A DNA stretch of 16,548 nt from Armatimonadota bacterium (GCA_016868955.1 VGFF01000042.1:1-16548); one strand, 5' to 3'. Positions 7,458 through 16,008 are shown, numbered from the stretch's first letter. Numbers and translations are program-made. The notes: generated by a model from the sequence alone, not told the origin.

Positions 7458-9484
7458 GTCCGTCCTATCGCCTCGGTGTCGACATCGGCGGCACCTTCAC
7501 CGATCTCATGTTGTTAGAAGAAGAATCCGGCGATCTCCACATGCTGAAGACGCCGTCCGTGCCGGGTGCTCCCGCCCAAGCCGTCGTCGACGGCATCGAG
7601 AAGCTGATCGCGCGCGAGCGGATCGCGCCCGAGAGCATCGCCTACTTCTGCCACGGCACGACGCTGGCGCTGAACACGATCATCCAACGCAACGGCGCGG
7701 CGACCGGCTTGCTCGTCACGGCCGGATTTCGTGACGTGCTCGAGCTGCAGCGGCTGCGCCTGCCGAACCCGCACCACTTCTACGCCGACAAGCCGAAGCC
7801 GCTCGTGCCGCGCCGCTGGGTGCGCGAGATCGACGAGCGGGTGACCGCGGACGGCGTCGTCCTGCGCAGCCCCGATCCGGAGCAGGTGCGCCGCGAGGCC
7901 GCCCGCCTGTGCGAGGAAGGCGTCACGGCCATCGCGATTTGCTTCCTGCACGCGTACCGCTACGACGTCGCCGAGCGACTGGCCAAAGATGCGATCCAAG
8001 CGCGCTTCCCGGATCTGTATGTCTGCACGTCATCGGAGATCTGGCCGCAGTATCGCGAGTACGAGCGCGCGCTTGTCACGGTGATGAACGCCTACGTCGG
8101 AGACCGCATGCGCCGCTACTTCACGATGCTCGAGGAGCGGCTCGGCGGGCTCGGGGTGCGCTGCGCGATCCTGTCGACGAAATCGAACGGCGGCGTCATG
8201 TCGGCGGCGAGCGCCGGCGAGCGTCCGGTGCAAACGCTGCTGTCCGGCCCGGCGTCGGGTGTCATCGGATCGCTGTACGTCAGCAGGCTGATGGGCCAGG
8301 ACCACATCGTGACGTTGGACATGGGCGGGACGAGCGCGGACGTGGCGATCGTCAGCGGCGAGCTGCCGTACTCGACGGACAGCAAGGTCGGCGAGTTCCC
8401 GGTGATCCTGCCGACCGTGGAAGTCAGCTCGATCGGCGCCGGCGGCGGTTCGATCGCCTGGACCGACCCGACCGGCGTGCTCAAGGTCGGCCCGCAGAGC
8501 GCGGGCGCCGATCCCGGGCCAGCGTCCTATGGCCGCGGCGGCGAGAACGCGACCGTAACCGACGCCTATGTCACGGTCGGCATCATCGATCCCGCGCGGT
8601 TCCTCGGCGCCAGCATGCTGCTGCGCGGCGATCTCGCGCGCGCGGCGGTGCGCCGCATCGGAGAGACGTTGGGTCTCGATGAGCACGAAGCGGCGAACAG
8701 CATCTTGCAAGTCGCGACGTCGAACATGTATGCGGAGTTTCTGCCCGTGCTCGCGAGCCACGGCGTCGATCCGCGCGACTACGCGCTCGTGCCGTACGGC
8801 GGCGCCGGCCCGACGCACGCGTTCCTGCTCGCGCGTGAGGTCGGCATCCGCAAGGTGATCGTGCCGCCGAACCCGGGCACGCTGTGCGCGATGGGCAGCC
8901 TCGTCGCCGACGTCCGCGGCGACTTCGTGCGCACCATCTACTCCGACTGTGATGAGTTGCCGGACGCGCAGCTCGCGTCGACGATCCACGAGCTGGAGCG
9001 GGAAGCGCGCGACTGGCTGGCCGGGCAGGGCGCGCGCGTCGACGACACCGTGCTGCTGCGCAACGCCGAGATGCGCTACAAGGGACAGTCGCACGAGATC
9101 GCCGTGCCGCTCGCCGAAGAAATGCGCACGGCCGCCCTCGTGGCGGCGTTCCACCGCCGCTATCGCGAGGTGTACGGCTATCACGACGAGGCCGCGGTGG
9201 TCGAGCTGATCAGCCTGCGCATGACGATCATCGGCATCGTGCCGAAGCCCATCTTGACGCGCCTGCTGCATCCCGCAGACGCCGACGTCGCCGTGCGCCA
9301 GCGACCCGTATACCTCGACGGCAAAGTGTGGAACGCGACGGTCGTCGACCGGCGCGCGCTGTCGCCGGACGTTCCGCTCGAAGGTCCCGTGATCGTCGAG
9401 CAATACGACACGACGACGTTCGTGCCGCCCGGATTCCGCGTGCACGCCGACGCTTTCGGCAACTTGATCGGGGAGGCGGACTGA
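7454..9484 (+). CDS. hyuA: Hydantoinase/oxoprolinase family subunit A (ATP-dependent)
   Basis: This 676-residue protein is the ATP-binding subunit of an ATP-dependent cyclic-amide hydrolase or related carboxylase (N-methylhydantoinase, caprolactamase and acetophenone carboxylase are family members). It has the ASKHA fold signatures in order: GVDIGGTFTD (8-17, phosphate loop 1), HGTTLALNTII (67-), LSGPASG (263-269), LDMGGTSAD (288-296, phosphate loop 2), a glycine-rich GAGGGS, GPQSAGADPGPASYG, and the late PYGGAGPTHAF and GTLCAMG motifs. Length and order are those of a full HyuA_N plus HyuA domain protein. Its partner HyuB follows with a 1-nt TGATG overlap, as is normal for the complex. The family couples ATP hydrolysis, through a phosphorylated substrate, to ring opening. 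Which ring is opened cannot be read from the sequence. Confidence 0.95.
   Translation: MSPSYRLGVDIGGTFTDLMLLEEESGDLHMLKTPSVPGAPAQAVVDGIEKLIARERIAPESIAYFCHGTTLALNTIIQRNGAATGLLVTAGFRDVLELQRLRLPNPHHFYADKPKPLVPRRWVREIDERVTADGVVLRSPDPEQVRREAARLCEEGVTAIAICFLHAYRYDVAERLAKDAIQARFPDLYVCTSSEIWPQYREYERALVTVMNAYVGDRMRRYFTMLEERLGGLGVRCAILSTKSNGGVMSAASAGERPVQTLLSGPASGVIGSLYVSRLMGQDHIVTLDMGGTSADVAIVSGELPYSTDSKVGEFPVILPTVEVSSIGAGGGSIAWTDPTGVLKVGPQSAGADPGPASYGRGGENATVTDAYVTVGIIDPARFLGASMLLRGDLARAAVRRIGETLGLDEHEAANSILQVATSNMYAEFLPVLASHGVDPRDYALVPYGGAGPTHAFLLAREVGIRKVIVPPNPGTLCAMGSLVADVRGDFVRTIYSDCDELPDAQLASTIHELEREARDWLAGQGARVDDTVLLRNAEMRYKGQSHEIAVPLAEEMRTAALVAAFHRRYREVYGYHDEAAVVELISLRMTIIGIVPKPILTRLLHPADADVAVRQRPVYLDGKVWNATVVDRRALSPDVPLEGPVIVEQYDTTTFVPPGFRVHADAFGNLIGEAD
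9470..9476 (+). promoter_or_regulatory. Ribosome binding site for hyuB
   Basis: GGGGAGG lies 7 nt before the ATG at 9484, inside the end of hyuA. It supports the TGATG coupled start. Confidence 0.8.
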
Positions 9485-11484
9485 TGCGCCTCGACGGCGT
9501 CACGATCGAGATCCTCAAGAACCGGTTTCAGGGCATCGTCTCCGAGATGGGACAAACGGTGCTGCACACGGGGCATACCGTCTTCATCAAGGAGACCGCC
9601 GACTTCGGCGCGATGCTCGTCACGCCGAAGGGAGAGGTATTCGCGGCGCCGCTGAACATCGGCGTCACCGTGTTGATCGGCAAGCCGATGGACGCCGCGA
9701 TCAAGGCCATCGCCGAGTATCACGAGGGCGATATCTGCATCGCGAACGACCCCGACACCACGGGCGGCATGGCGACGCACCTGCCGGACCTGTTCGTCTG
9801 GAAGCCGGTGTTCTGGGAAGGCGAGCTCGTCTGCTTCGCTTGGACGTTCATCCACGCGTCCGACGTCGGCGGCAAGGTGCCGGGCAGCATCTCACCGTCG
9901 AGCTACGACCTCTACCAGGAAGGCGTGGTGCTGCCGCCGACTAAAGTGTTCGAGCGCGGCGAGGTCGTGCAACCCGTCCTCGACATCATCCTCGCCAACT
10001 GCCGCATCCCCGACCAGAACTGGGGCGACCTCAAATCGCTCGTCGCCGCGCTCAATACGGGAGAGCGGCGCTTGCACGAGATGATCCGGCGCTACGGCAT
10101 CGACGTGCTGCGCGACGGCATGGAGGACGTGCTCGAATACGCCGAGCGGCAGACGCGGCGCATCATCCGCGACATCCCCGACGGCGACTACGAGTTCAGC
10201 GACTACATGGAGGGCGAAGTCGCGGGGATCGGCGTCATCCGCATCAAGTTGAAGATGACGGTGCGCGGCGACGAAATCCTGCTCGATTTCACGGGCACCG
10301 ATCCGCAGGTGCCGGCCGCCCTGAACATGCCGACGAAGAGCAAGAACGGGCACTGGATGATCGTGCCGGCGCTCGTCAAGTACTTCAAATCGGTCGAGCC
10401 GAACCTCACGTACAACAGCGGCATGGTGCGGCCGGTGAAGGTCAAGATCCCGCGCGGTACGCTTCTGAATCCCGAGCCGCATGCCGCGTCGGGCGTGCGG
10501 GCGGCCACGATGTTCCGCGTCTTCGACGTCGTCTCGGGCGCGCTGGCGCAGGCGGTGCCGCACCAGGTGCCGGCCGCCGGGTCCGGGCAGGGGTGCATCG
10601 TGCTCGTGTCGCTGCTCGACATCGACTCCGGCCAGAACAAGATCAGCGTCGTGCAGCCGTTGTGCGGCGGCTGCGGCGGACGGCCGATGAAAGATGGCCT
10701 CGACGGCGTCGACTTCTCGCTCGGTTCATTGCGCAACGTGCCGACGGAATCGCTGGAACGCGAGATGCCGCTGCTCATCCAGAAGTACGCGGTGCGTCCC
10801 GACTCCGCCGGCGCCGGCAAGCATCGCGGGGGCAGCGGCGTCGAGCTCGTCGTTCGCTGCTATACGCCGAACACCGTCGTCACGGCGCGCGGAATGGAGC
10901 GCTATCGATTTCGGCCGTGGGGACTGTTCGGTGGACGGGCCGGAACGACGGGATTCACGAAGTTGCGGCGCGGAGATGGCAAAACCGAAGACATCGGCCA
11001 GATCGACATCTTGTTCCTCAACCCTGGCGACGAGCTGCACTTCGGCGCGCAGGGGGGCGGCGGCTACGGCGATCCGCTGGACCGCGACGCGGCGATCGTC
11101 GTGGACGATGTGCGCAACGAGCTTCTGTCGACGCAAGCCGCGGAACGGATCTACGGTGTCGTCGTCCGCGACGGCCGGCTCGATGAGGCAGCCACAGAGA
11201 CGACGCGCGCGTCGCGTCGCGTCGCGGCCGCGCCGGCATGGGTGGATTTCGGTCCGGAGCGCGTCGCGTACGACGCGTCCTGGACACCGGCGCTGCAGGA
11301 CGAGCTGGCGGCGATGCTGTCGACGCTGCCGTCGTCGCTGCGCCACTTCTTCCGGGTGCGCATCACGGAGCGGGCGCGCGCGCGGTTATCGCGCGGCGAG
11401 CGCGTCGATGCCGCGGAGCTGCGCGCGATCCTGGAGTCGTTGCGCGGCGATCTGCGCGTGGAGGCGGCCGCTTCGCACGGCTGA
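9484..11484 (+). CDS. hyuB: Hydantoinase/oxoprolinase family subunit B
   Basis: This 666-residue partner of HyuA carries the family's metal-site region: GGMATHLPD (His99, Asp102) followed by FIHASDVGGKVPGS (His124, Asp127). It continues with EGVVLPP, the NxxDLKS-like WGDLKSLVAAL stretch, LLDFTGTDPQVP, and the diagnostic glycine-rich end AQGGGGYGDP (522-531). In the family subunit B performs the hydrolysis or carboxylation on the intermediate activated by subunit A. The protein continues ~135 residues past that motif, and the last ~85 (roughly 582-666, ending in Arg/Ala-rich helices) look longer than the usual HyuB tail. A 24-nt gap separates it from the chosen start of the DRE-TIM gene. Assignment to the family is firm; the substrate is not known. 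Confidence 0.94.
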   Translation: MRLDGVTIEILKNRFQGIVSEMGQTVLHTGHTVFIKETADFGAMLVTPKGEVFAAPLNIGVTVLIGKPMDAAIKAIAEYHEGDICIANDPDTTGGMATHLPDLFVWKPVFWEGELVCFAWTFIHASDVGGKVPGSISPSSYDLYQEGVVLPPTKVFERGEVVQPVLDIILANCRIPDQNWGDLKSLVAALNTGERRLHEMIRRYGIDVLRDGMEDVLEYAERQTRRIIRDIPDGDYEFSDYMEGEVAGIGVIRIKLKMTVRGDEILLDFTGTDPQVPAALNMPTKSKNGHWMIVPALVKYFKSVEPNLTYNSGMVRPVKVKIPRGTLLNPEPHAASGVRAATMFRVFDVVSGALAQAVPHQVPAAGSGQGCIVLVSLLDIDSGQNKISVVQPLCGGCGGRPMKDGLDGVDFSLGSLRNVPTESLEREMPLLIQKYAVRPDSAGAGKHRGGSGVELVVRCYTPNTVVTARGMERYRFRPWGLFGGRAGTTGFTKLRRGDGKTEDIGQIDILFLNPGDELHFGAQGGGGYGDPLDRDAAIVVDDVRNELLSTQAAERIYGVVVRDGRLDEAATETTRASRRVAAAPAWVDFGPERVAYDASWTPALQDELAAMLSTLPSSLRHFFRVRITERARARLSRGERVDAAELRAILESLRGDLRVEAAASHG

Positions 11485-11496
11485 CGATCTATGGAA

Positions 11497-11502
11497 GAGA
11501 GG
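11497..11502 (+). promoter_or_regulatory. Ribosome binding site that sets the DRE-TIM enzyme start
   Basis: GAGAGG lies 6 nt before the ATG at 11509. The alternative in-frame ATG at 11491 has no purine-rich tract before it, so the shorter start (MKIEDRF) is preferred. Confidence 0.6.
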
Positions 11503-11508
11503 CGACGC

Positions 11509-12813
11509 ATGAAGATCGAGGACCGCTTTCCCCTGAAGCCGCCGTTCTACACCGACAAGTGGTGGGTCTCGCCGCACAACTTCGAGCCGGGCGTGCGGCC
11601 CACCGACGCCGATCGGCGCCCACCCTACATACACGAGGTGACGCTGCGCGACGGCGAGCAGTCGCTCGGCGTCGCGTTCAAGGAGGACGAGCGGATTCGC
11701 ATCGCGGTTGCGCTCGACGAGATCGGCATCCAGCAGATCGAGATCGGTCTGCCGCTGCAGTTCCAGTCCGTGTTCAACGCGACGAAGCGGCTGATGGAGA
11801 TGGGCCTGCGCGCGAAGATCGTGCCGCAGGCGCGCGCCGAGATGCCCGACATCCAGCGCACGATGGAGACGGGCGCGAAGGCGATCATCATCGTGCACAC
11901 GATCAATCCGTATCACTGCGCGTATGCGTTCAACCTCGGCCCGGAAGCGCTGATCGAGCGACTCGTCACGTCGATGCGGTTCGCGAAGTCGCAAGGGCTG
12001 CACACGATCTTCCAGGCTTCCGACGTGTGGCGGACGCCGATGGACTTCGCGGTCGAGGTCTTCGGCGCCGTCGCGCGCGACGGCAAGCCGGACGCGATGG
12101 TGCTCACGGACACGACGGGCGTCGCCACGCCGGCGGCGGTCGAGTTCCTCACGCGCAAGGTCGCGGCGGTGTCAGCAGGCGTCACGCTCGAGTACCACGG
12201 CCACAACGACTTCGGCCTGGCGACCGCGACGGCGCTCGCGGCCTACGCCGGCGGCGCGACGGGCCTGCACGCTTCGTTCAACGGATTGGGCGAGCGCACG
12301 GGCAACGTCCCGACCGAGGAGATCGTCGCGGCGATGGAGCTGCTGGTCGGCGTGCGCACGGGCATCGACCTCAGCGGCCTGCGCTACGTCTCGGAGCTCG
12401 TTTCGAACATCGCGCAGACGTCGGTGCGGCCGTCGAAGCCGGTCGTCGGTGACGGTTTGTTCCAGATTGAGTCGCACATCGTGTCGTTGATCAGCTCGAA
12501 GATGGAGAAGGCGATGGGCGTGCAAACGGGCATGCTGCCGTTCGTGCCGACGCTGTTCGGCAACGATCAACTGCGCTACGTGCTCGGAAAGTGGAGCGGC
12601 GCCATTTCCGTCGAGTACCACCTCGAGCGCATGAGGATCCAAGCGTCCAAGGAGCAGATCGAAGAAATGCTCGCGATCGTCCGCGACGAAGCGCGGTTGC
12701 AGAAGGCGTCGCTCTCCGACGAGCAGTTCCGGCGCATCGTCCGCAAGGTGTTGGGGGGCGCAGCGCTCGCCGCACAGGAAGCGGCTGCCGCATCGGGCAA
12801 GCGCCTTGGCTGA
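11509..12813 (+). CDS. DRE-TIM metallolyase, homocitrate/citramalate synthase-like
   Basis: This 434-residue TIM-barrel enzyme belongs to the HMG-CoA lyase/2-isopropylmalate synthase superfamily. It has EVTLRDGEQ (43-51), which carries the catalytic Arg47 and metal Asp48, HGHND (230-234) with the paired metal His residues, and NGLGERTGN (to 266), typical of the synthase branch. Family reactions are aldol-type condensation of acetyl-CoA with a 2-oxoacid, or the reverse cleavage. It lacks the C-terminal allosteric LeuA dimer domain, so a leucine-feedback enzyme is unlikely. The later FQIESHIV is shortened compared with the usual ESGIHVDG-like motif, so substrate recognition may differ. An odd N-terminal extension (FYTDKWWVSPHNFEP) precedes the barrel. 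It overlaps the next gene by 8 nt. In this operon it could handle the carbon skeleton left after ring opening; that is inference. Confidence 0.87.
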   Translation: MKIEDRFPLKPPFYTDKWWVSPHNFEPGVRPTDADRRPPYIHEVTLRDGEQSLGVAFKEDERIRIAVALDEIGIQQIEIGLPLQFQSVFNATKRLMEMGLRAKIVPQARAEMPDIQRTMETGAKAIIIVHTINPYHCAYAFNLGPEALIERLVTSMRFAKSQGLHTIFQASDVWRTPMDFAVEVFGAVARDGKPDAMVLTDTTGVATPAAVEFLTRKVAAVSAGVTLEYHGHNDFGLATATALAAYAGGATGLHASFNGLGERTGNVPTEEIVAAMELLVGVRTGIDLSGLRYVSELVSNIAQTSVRPSKPVVGDGLFQIESHIVSLISSKMEKAMGVQTGMLPFVPTLFGNDQLRYVLGKWSGAISVEYHLERMRIQASKEQIEEMLAIVRDEARLQKASLSDEQFRRIVRKVLGGAALAAQEAAAASGKRLG

Positions 12814-14038
12814 GCGACCGGAGGCCGCGGGCGTCGATCCGGCGACGCTGTCGTGGGCCGCGCTGCGCGCGCTCGTGCCGGCCGCTACATCGTGCCGTTA
12901 CTTGAACCTCGGCACGCTGGCGCCTGGCGTGGCGCCGCTCCTCGCGGAGACGGATGCCGGCTATCGCGCCTGGATGGAATCCGGTCCGGGACTGCCGCTC
13001 GCGTACTTCGGCGCCAAGCAAGCCGCTGACGTCGCGCGCGCTCACCTCGCGCTGTCGCTGCACGTCGGCGAGGACGAAATCGCGCTGCTCGGCAACAGCA
13101 GCGATGCGATCAACGTGGTGGCCTGCGGCATCGACTGGCGGCCCGGCGACGAGGTCGTCATCACCGACGAGGAGCACCACGCGGGGCTGTTTCCGTGGCT
13201 GCGCTTGCAGCAACAGGGCATCGTTCGCGTGCGCGAGGTGCCGTTGGGCACGGACGTTCAGCGCATCGTCGACGCTTTCGACCGCGCGATCACGCCGCGC
13301 ACGCGCGTCGTCGCGATCAGCCACGTGACGTGCCACGCCGGCGTCAACCTGCCGGTGGGCGAGATCGGCCGCATCGCCCGTGATCGCGGCGCGTTCCTGC
13401 TGCTGGATGGATCGCAGTCCGCCGGCCACGTGCCGTTGGATCTGCCCGCGTTTCCCTGGGACGCATACGCAATTACCGGGCACAAGTGGCTCTTCGGGCC
13501 GGTTGGAACGGGCGCCTTGATCCTGCGCCGCGAGCACTTGGAGCGCCTTCCACCGTCGTGGGTCGGATCGGGATCGGGCGATCTGCGCGTCGAGAACGGG
13601 ACGTCGCGCATCGATTATCATCTGTCGGCGCGGCGCTACGAGTTCGGCACGCGCGATTGGACGAAGTTCGTCGCTTGGGATGCGGCGATGACTTTCGTCG
13701 AGCGGATCGGCGTCGAGCGCGCGTTCCAGCGCGGGCTGGCGCTCGGCGTGCGGCTGCATGACCAGCTGTCGTCGGTGCCAGGAGTCGAGATGATCTCGGC
13801 GCGCGACGGTTCTCTCGCGACGTGCCTCGTCGCGTTCCGCGTCGCCGGCTGGGACGCGCAGCCGCTGATGGAGACGTTGTGGCACCGCTGGCGGATCGCA
13901 GTGCGCGCGGTGCCGGAGAAGCGCGGCATCCGCGTGACGATCGCGTTCTTCAACGACGAGAGCGACCTCGAGGCGCTCGTCGCGGCGGTTGCCGAGCTGG
14001 CCGCGGCGCCGGCGAAAGCGGGCGCCGCCGACCGTTGA
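12806..14038 (+). CDS. Class V PLP-dependent aminotransferase/lyase-like enzyme
   Basis: This 410-residue fold-type I PLP enzyme shows the class V pattern: the N-terminal YLNLGTLAPG substrate strand, GNSSDAINVV (cofactor phosphate region), DEEHHAG, SHVTCHAGVNLPV, the ring-nitrogen Asp in LLLDGSQSAGH (Asp201), and the Schiff-base Lys in ITGHKWLFGPVGTGAL (Lys227). The layout is closest to the isopenicillin-N epimerase/cysteine-desulfurase-like group. The mobile loop Cys of SufS/IscS is not seen near the C-terminus (RWRIAVRAVPEKRGIRV), so a sulfur-transfer role is unlikely and an aminotransferase or lyase is favoured. It starts with TTG at 12806, 8 nt inside the DRE-TIM gene, without a good Shine-Dalgarno, which suggests translation by coupling. 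Substrate is unknown. Confidence 0.85.
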   Translation: MAERPEAAGVDPATLSWAALRALVPAATSCRYLNLGTLAPGVAPLLAETDAGYRAWMESGPGLPLAYFGAKQAADVARAHLALSLHVGEDEIALLGNSSDAINVVACGIDWRPGDEVVITDEEHHAGLFPWLRLQQQGIVRVREVPLGTDVQRIVDAFDRAITPRTRVVAISHVTCHAGVNLPVGEIGRIARDRGAFLLLDGSQSAGHVPLDLPAFPWDAYAITGHKWLFGPVGTGALILRREHLERLPPSWVGSGSGDLRVENGTSRIDYHLSARRYEFGTRDWTKFVAWDAAMTFVERIGVERAFQRGLALGVRLHDQLSSVPGVEMISARDGSLATCLVAFRVAGWDAQPLMETLWHRWRIAVRAVPEKRGIRVTIAFFNDESDLEALVAAVAELAAAPAKAGAADR

Positions 14039-15414
14039 TCGCGGATCGCTTCGACCTCGTCGTCGCCGGCGGCGCTTTGATCACGCCGGCGGGACGCATC
14101 CACGCGAACGTCGGCGTTCGCGCCGGACGCATCGCGGCGCTCTCGGATGGCCCGCTCGAGGCCGATGACGTGATCGACGCGACCGGCCGTATCGTGCTGC
14201 CCGGCGCCGTCGATCTGCACGTCCACTTCAACGATCCCGGCCATCCAGACTATGAGGGGTGGGCGGCAGGCAGCCGCGCCGCCGCCGCCGGCGGCGTGAC
14301 GACGGTCGTTGACATGCCGCTCGTCTGCGTGCCGGCGGCGACGACCGTCAAGGCGCTGCACACGAAGCGCGAGATCGCGTCGCGCGACTCCCTCGTCGAC
14401 TTCGCGCTGTGGGCCGGTCTCGTGCCCTACAACCGCGACCATCTCGATGTGCTCCACCAGGAAGGTATCGTCGGATTCAAGGCGTTCATGGCGTACTCGG
14501 GCACGGACGATTACCCGTTCGTCGACGACGACGCGTTGTACGAGGGACTGCGCCGCGCGGCGTCGATCGGCGCCACCGTGGCCGTCCATGCCGAGAGTGA
14601 AGCGATCACGCGCGCGCGAACGCAGCGCCTGCGCGCGCAAGGACGGCGCGATCGCCGCGCCTGGGGCGAGGCGCGCCCGCCGATCGCTGAGCTGGAAGCG
14701 ATCGAGCGCCTGCTCGTGCTCGCGCGCGACGCCGGCTGCCCGATTCACGTCGTGCACGTCAGCTTGCCGGAATGCGTCGAGGCGATTCGCCGCGCACGCC
14801 AGAACGGGCAGCGCGTGACGTGCGAGACATGCGCGCACTATCTCACGTTGACCGAAGACGACCTGGAGCGGATCGGTCCGGCCGCGAAGTGCGCGCCCCC
14901 GCTGCGCACGGCGCTTCATCACGACGGGCTGTGGGACGCGCTCGTCCGCGGGCACGTCGACGCGCTCGCGTCCGATCACGCGCCCGGGCCGGCGGACGGC
15001 AAGACACGCGGTGAAGATGACATCTTCGAGGCGTGGGGCGGGATCTCCGGCATTCAGTCGGCGTTGCTGTTGCTGCTCGCGCACGGCGTCCACGAGCGCG
15101 GCGTGTCCCTCGAGCAGCTCGCGTGGCTGACCGCGACGAATCCGGCGCGGATCGCCGGATTGTGGCCGCGAAAGGGCGCCATCGTAATCGGGGCGGACGC
15201 CGATCTACTTGTCGTCGACCTCGATCGCGCGTGGACGCTAACGCCCGATCATCTGTACTCGCGCAACCGCCATTCTCCGTACGTCGGGCGAGCGTTTCGC
15301 GGGTGGTTCACCCATGTGCTGCGACGCGGTTCGGTGATCGTCGAGGATGGCCGCGCCGCGGAAGCCGGGGGCGGCGCGTTCGTGCCAGCTCAGCGCGGGT
15401 TGGCGAGCGCGTAG
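14035..15414 (+). CDS. allB: Allantoinase-type cyclic amidohydrolase
   Basis: This 459-residue zinc hydrolase resembles AllB, which opens (S)-allantoin to allantoate. Metal ligands are all present: His62 and His64 in DLHVHFNDPG, the carbamylated Lys149 in VGFKAFMA, His185 in AVHAESE, His241 in HVVHVSLPE and Asp314 in ASDHAP. These spacings and the PGHPDYEGWAAGSRAAAAGGVTTV, TCETCAHYL, AKCAPPLR, FEAWGGISGIQS and HSPYVGR blocks match allantoinase better than dihydroorotase or hydantoinase. The start is TTG at 14035 in a TTGA overlap with the PLP gene; it is the only nearby start that keeps the first beta strand. It ends the operon and its 3' end overlaps the end of a minus-strand fragment by 25 nt. 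Enzyme class is firm; allantoin itself as substrate is likely but not proven, since later allantoin genes are not in the window. Confidence 0.88.
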   Translation: MIADRFDLVVAGGALITPAGRIHANVGVRAGRIAALSDGPLEADDVIDATGRIVLPGAVDLHVHFNDPGHPDYEGWAAGSRAAAAGGVTTVVDMPLVCVPAATTVKALHTKREIASRDSLVDFALWAGLVPYNRDHLDVLHQEGIVGFKAFMAYSGTDDYPFVDDDALYEGLRRAASIGATVAVHAESEAITRARTQRLRAQGRRDRRAWGEARPPIAELEAIERLLVLARDAGCPIHVVHVSLPECVEAIRRARQNGQRVTCETCAHYLTLTEDDLERIGPAAKCAPPLRTALHHDGLWDALVRGHVDALASDHAPGPADGKTRGEDDIFEAWGGISGIQSALLLLLAHGVHERGVSLEQLAWLTATNPARIAGLWPRKGAIVIGADADLLVVDLDRAWTLTPDHLYSRNRHSPYVGRAFRGWFTHVLRRGSVIVEDGRAAEAGGGAFVPAQRGLASA

Positions 15415-15656
15415 TCGATCGTCTCTCGGCCGGTCGCGATCGTCGTCGCGACCTGGGCGCGCACCAGCATTCCCGATTCCAAGTTGTATGGATAGTGAAC
15501 GGACAGCCCGGCGCCTTGCTCGGTGATCACGACGGTCTGGCCATCGTTGGAGACGACCGAAGTGCGCATGCCTGTGGCTTGATCCTGGTCCAGCGTCCGC
15601 CCAGCGCCGAGTCCCGCCAGCGGCCGCACGGACCTCTCCGAGCGGCCGGCGCGCAT
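15390..15656 (-). pseudogene. Unknown gene, C-terminal fragment
   Basis: On the minus strand a coding-like tail reads MRTSVVSNDGQTVVITEQGAG, then LSVHYPYNLESGMLVRAQVATT and ends ETIDYALANPR with TGA at 15390-15392. The alternating hydrophobic pattern suggests a beta-rich secreted or envelope protein. I do not recognise the family. The N-terminal part (MRAGRSERSVRPLAG) looks like out-of-frame DNA, no Shine-Dalgarno is seen, and the frame ends where a 5'-less pilin gene begins on the other strand. That layout suggests a deletion that removed both 5' ends of a divergent gene pair. The 3' end overlaps the allantoinase gene tail-to-tail. Confidence 0.4.
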
Positions 15657-16008
15657 GAAGACGGCGGCGACGGAGTGGATTCAATCGGAGATCGAGTATT
15701 TGCGCTCTCTTGGGTTCCCGGGCCTAGCGTCACGCTACTTCCGACCTACATCGTTCACGCCCGCCTACACGGCAGAAGGCACGGCCGGCATCGTCTATCG
15801 TGACGTGACGCCGGGATCGAAAGCGCCGGCGGAGCAGCCTTTGCCGCCGGATTGCAAGCGCGCCCGCGTGACGATTTCCGTCGAGAGCCTCGACGACTGC
15901 GCGACCGCCTGCGACGTCGGCATCCTCGCGGCCGGCGTTGAGCTGTTCCGGCTGACCGGCGACACGGTGCCGTTCCTCACGTCGCAAGTCTCCTTGGTGC
16001 GCCGGTGA
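15655..16008 (+). pseudogene. Type IV pilin-like (PilV/minor pseudopilin-like) protein, 5' truncated
   Basis: The 117-residue frame begins at an ATG with no Shine-Dalgarno, directly in TAATEWIQSEIEYLRSLGF, which in minor pilins follows the N-terminal hydrophobic helix. The class III leader peptide and the membrane helix are therefore missing. The remainder, with KRARVTISVES, a short C-x-x-x-C pair (CATAC) and GDTVPFLTSQVSLVRR, fits the globular head and end of a minor pilin. Its stop overlaps the next gene's GTG by GTGA, the normal spacing in a pilin operon. Without the helix it could not be assembled or processed. An alternative is a start further upstream in the same frame, but those codons (about 15600-15650) show no hydrophobic segment. 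Confidence 0.6.

Noticed and set aside
8030..9445. 471-residue minus-strand open frame opposite hyuA
   Set aside because: High GC gives long antisense frames; no domain motif, His/Arg-rich shadow of a well-supported gene.
12806..14038. Cysteine desulfurase (SufS) or ureidoglycine-glyoxylate aminotransferase (PucG)
   Set aside because: No catalytic Cys loop for a desulfurase, and the N-terminal region does not match the PucG pattern I would expect despite the nearby allantoinase.
13636..15093. 485-residue minus-strand frame
   Set aside because: Antisense shadow of the PLP enzyme and allantoinase genes.
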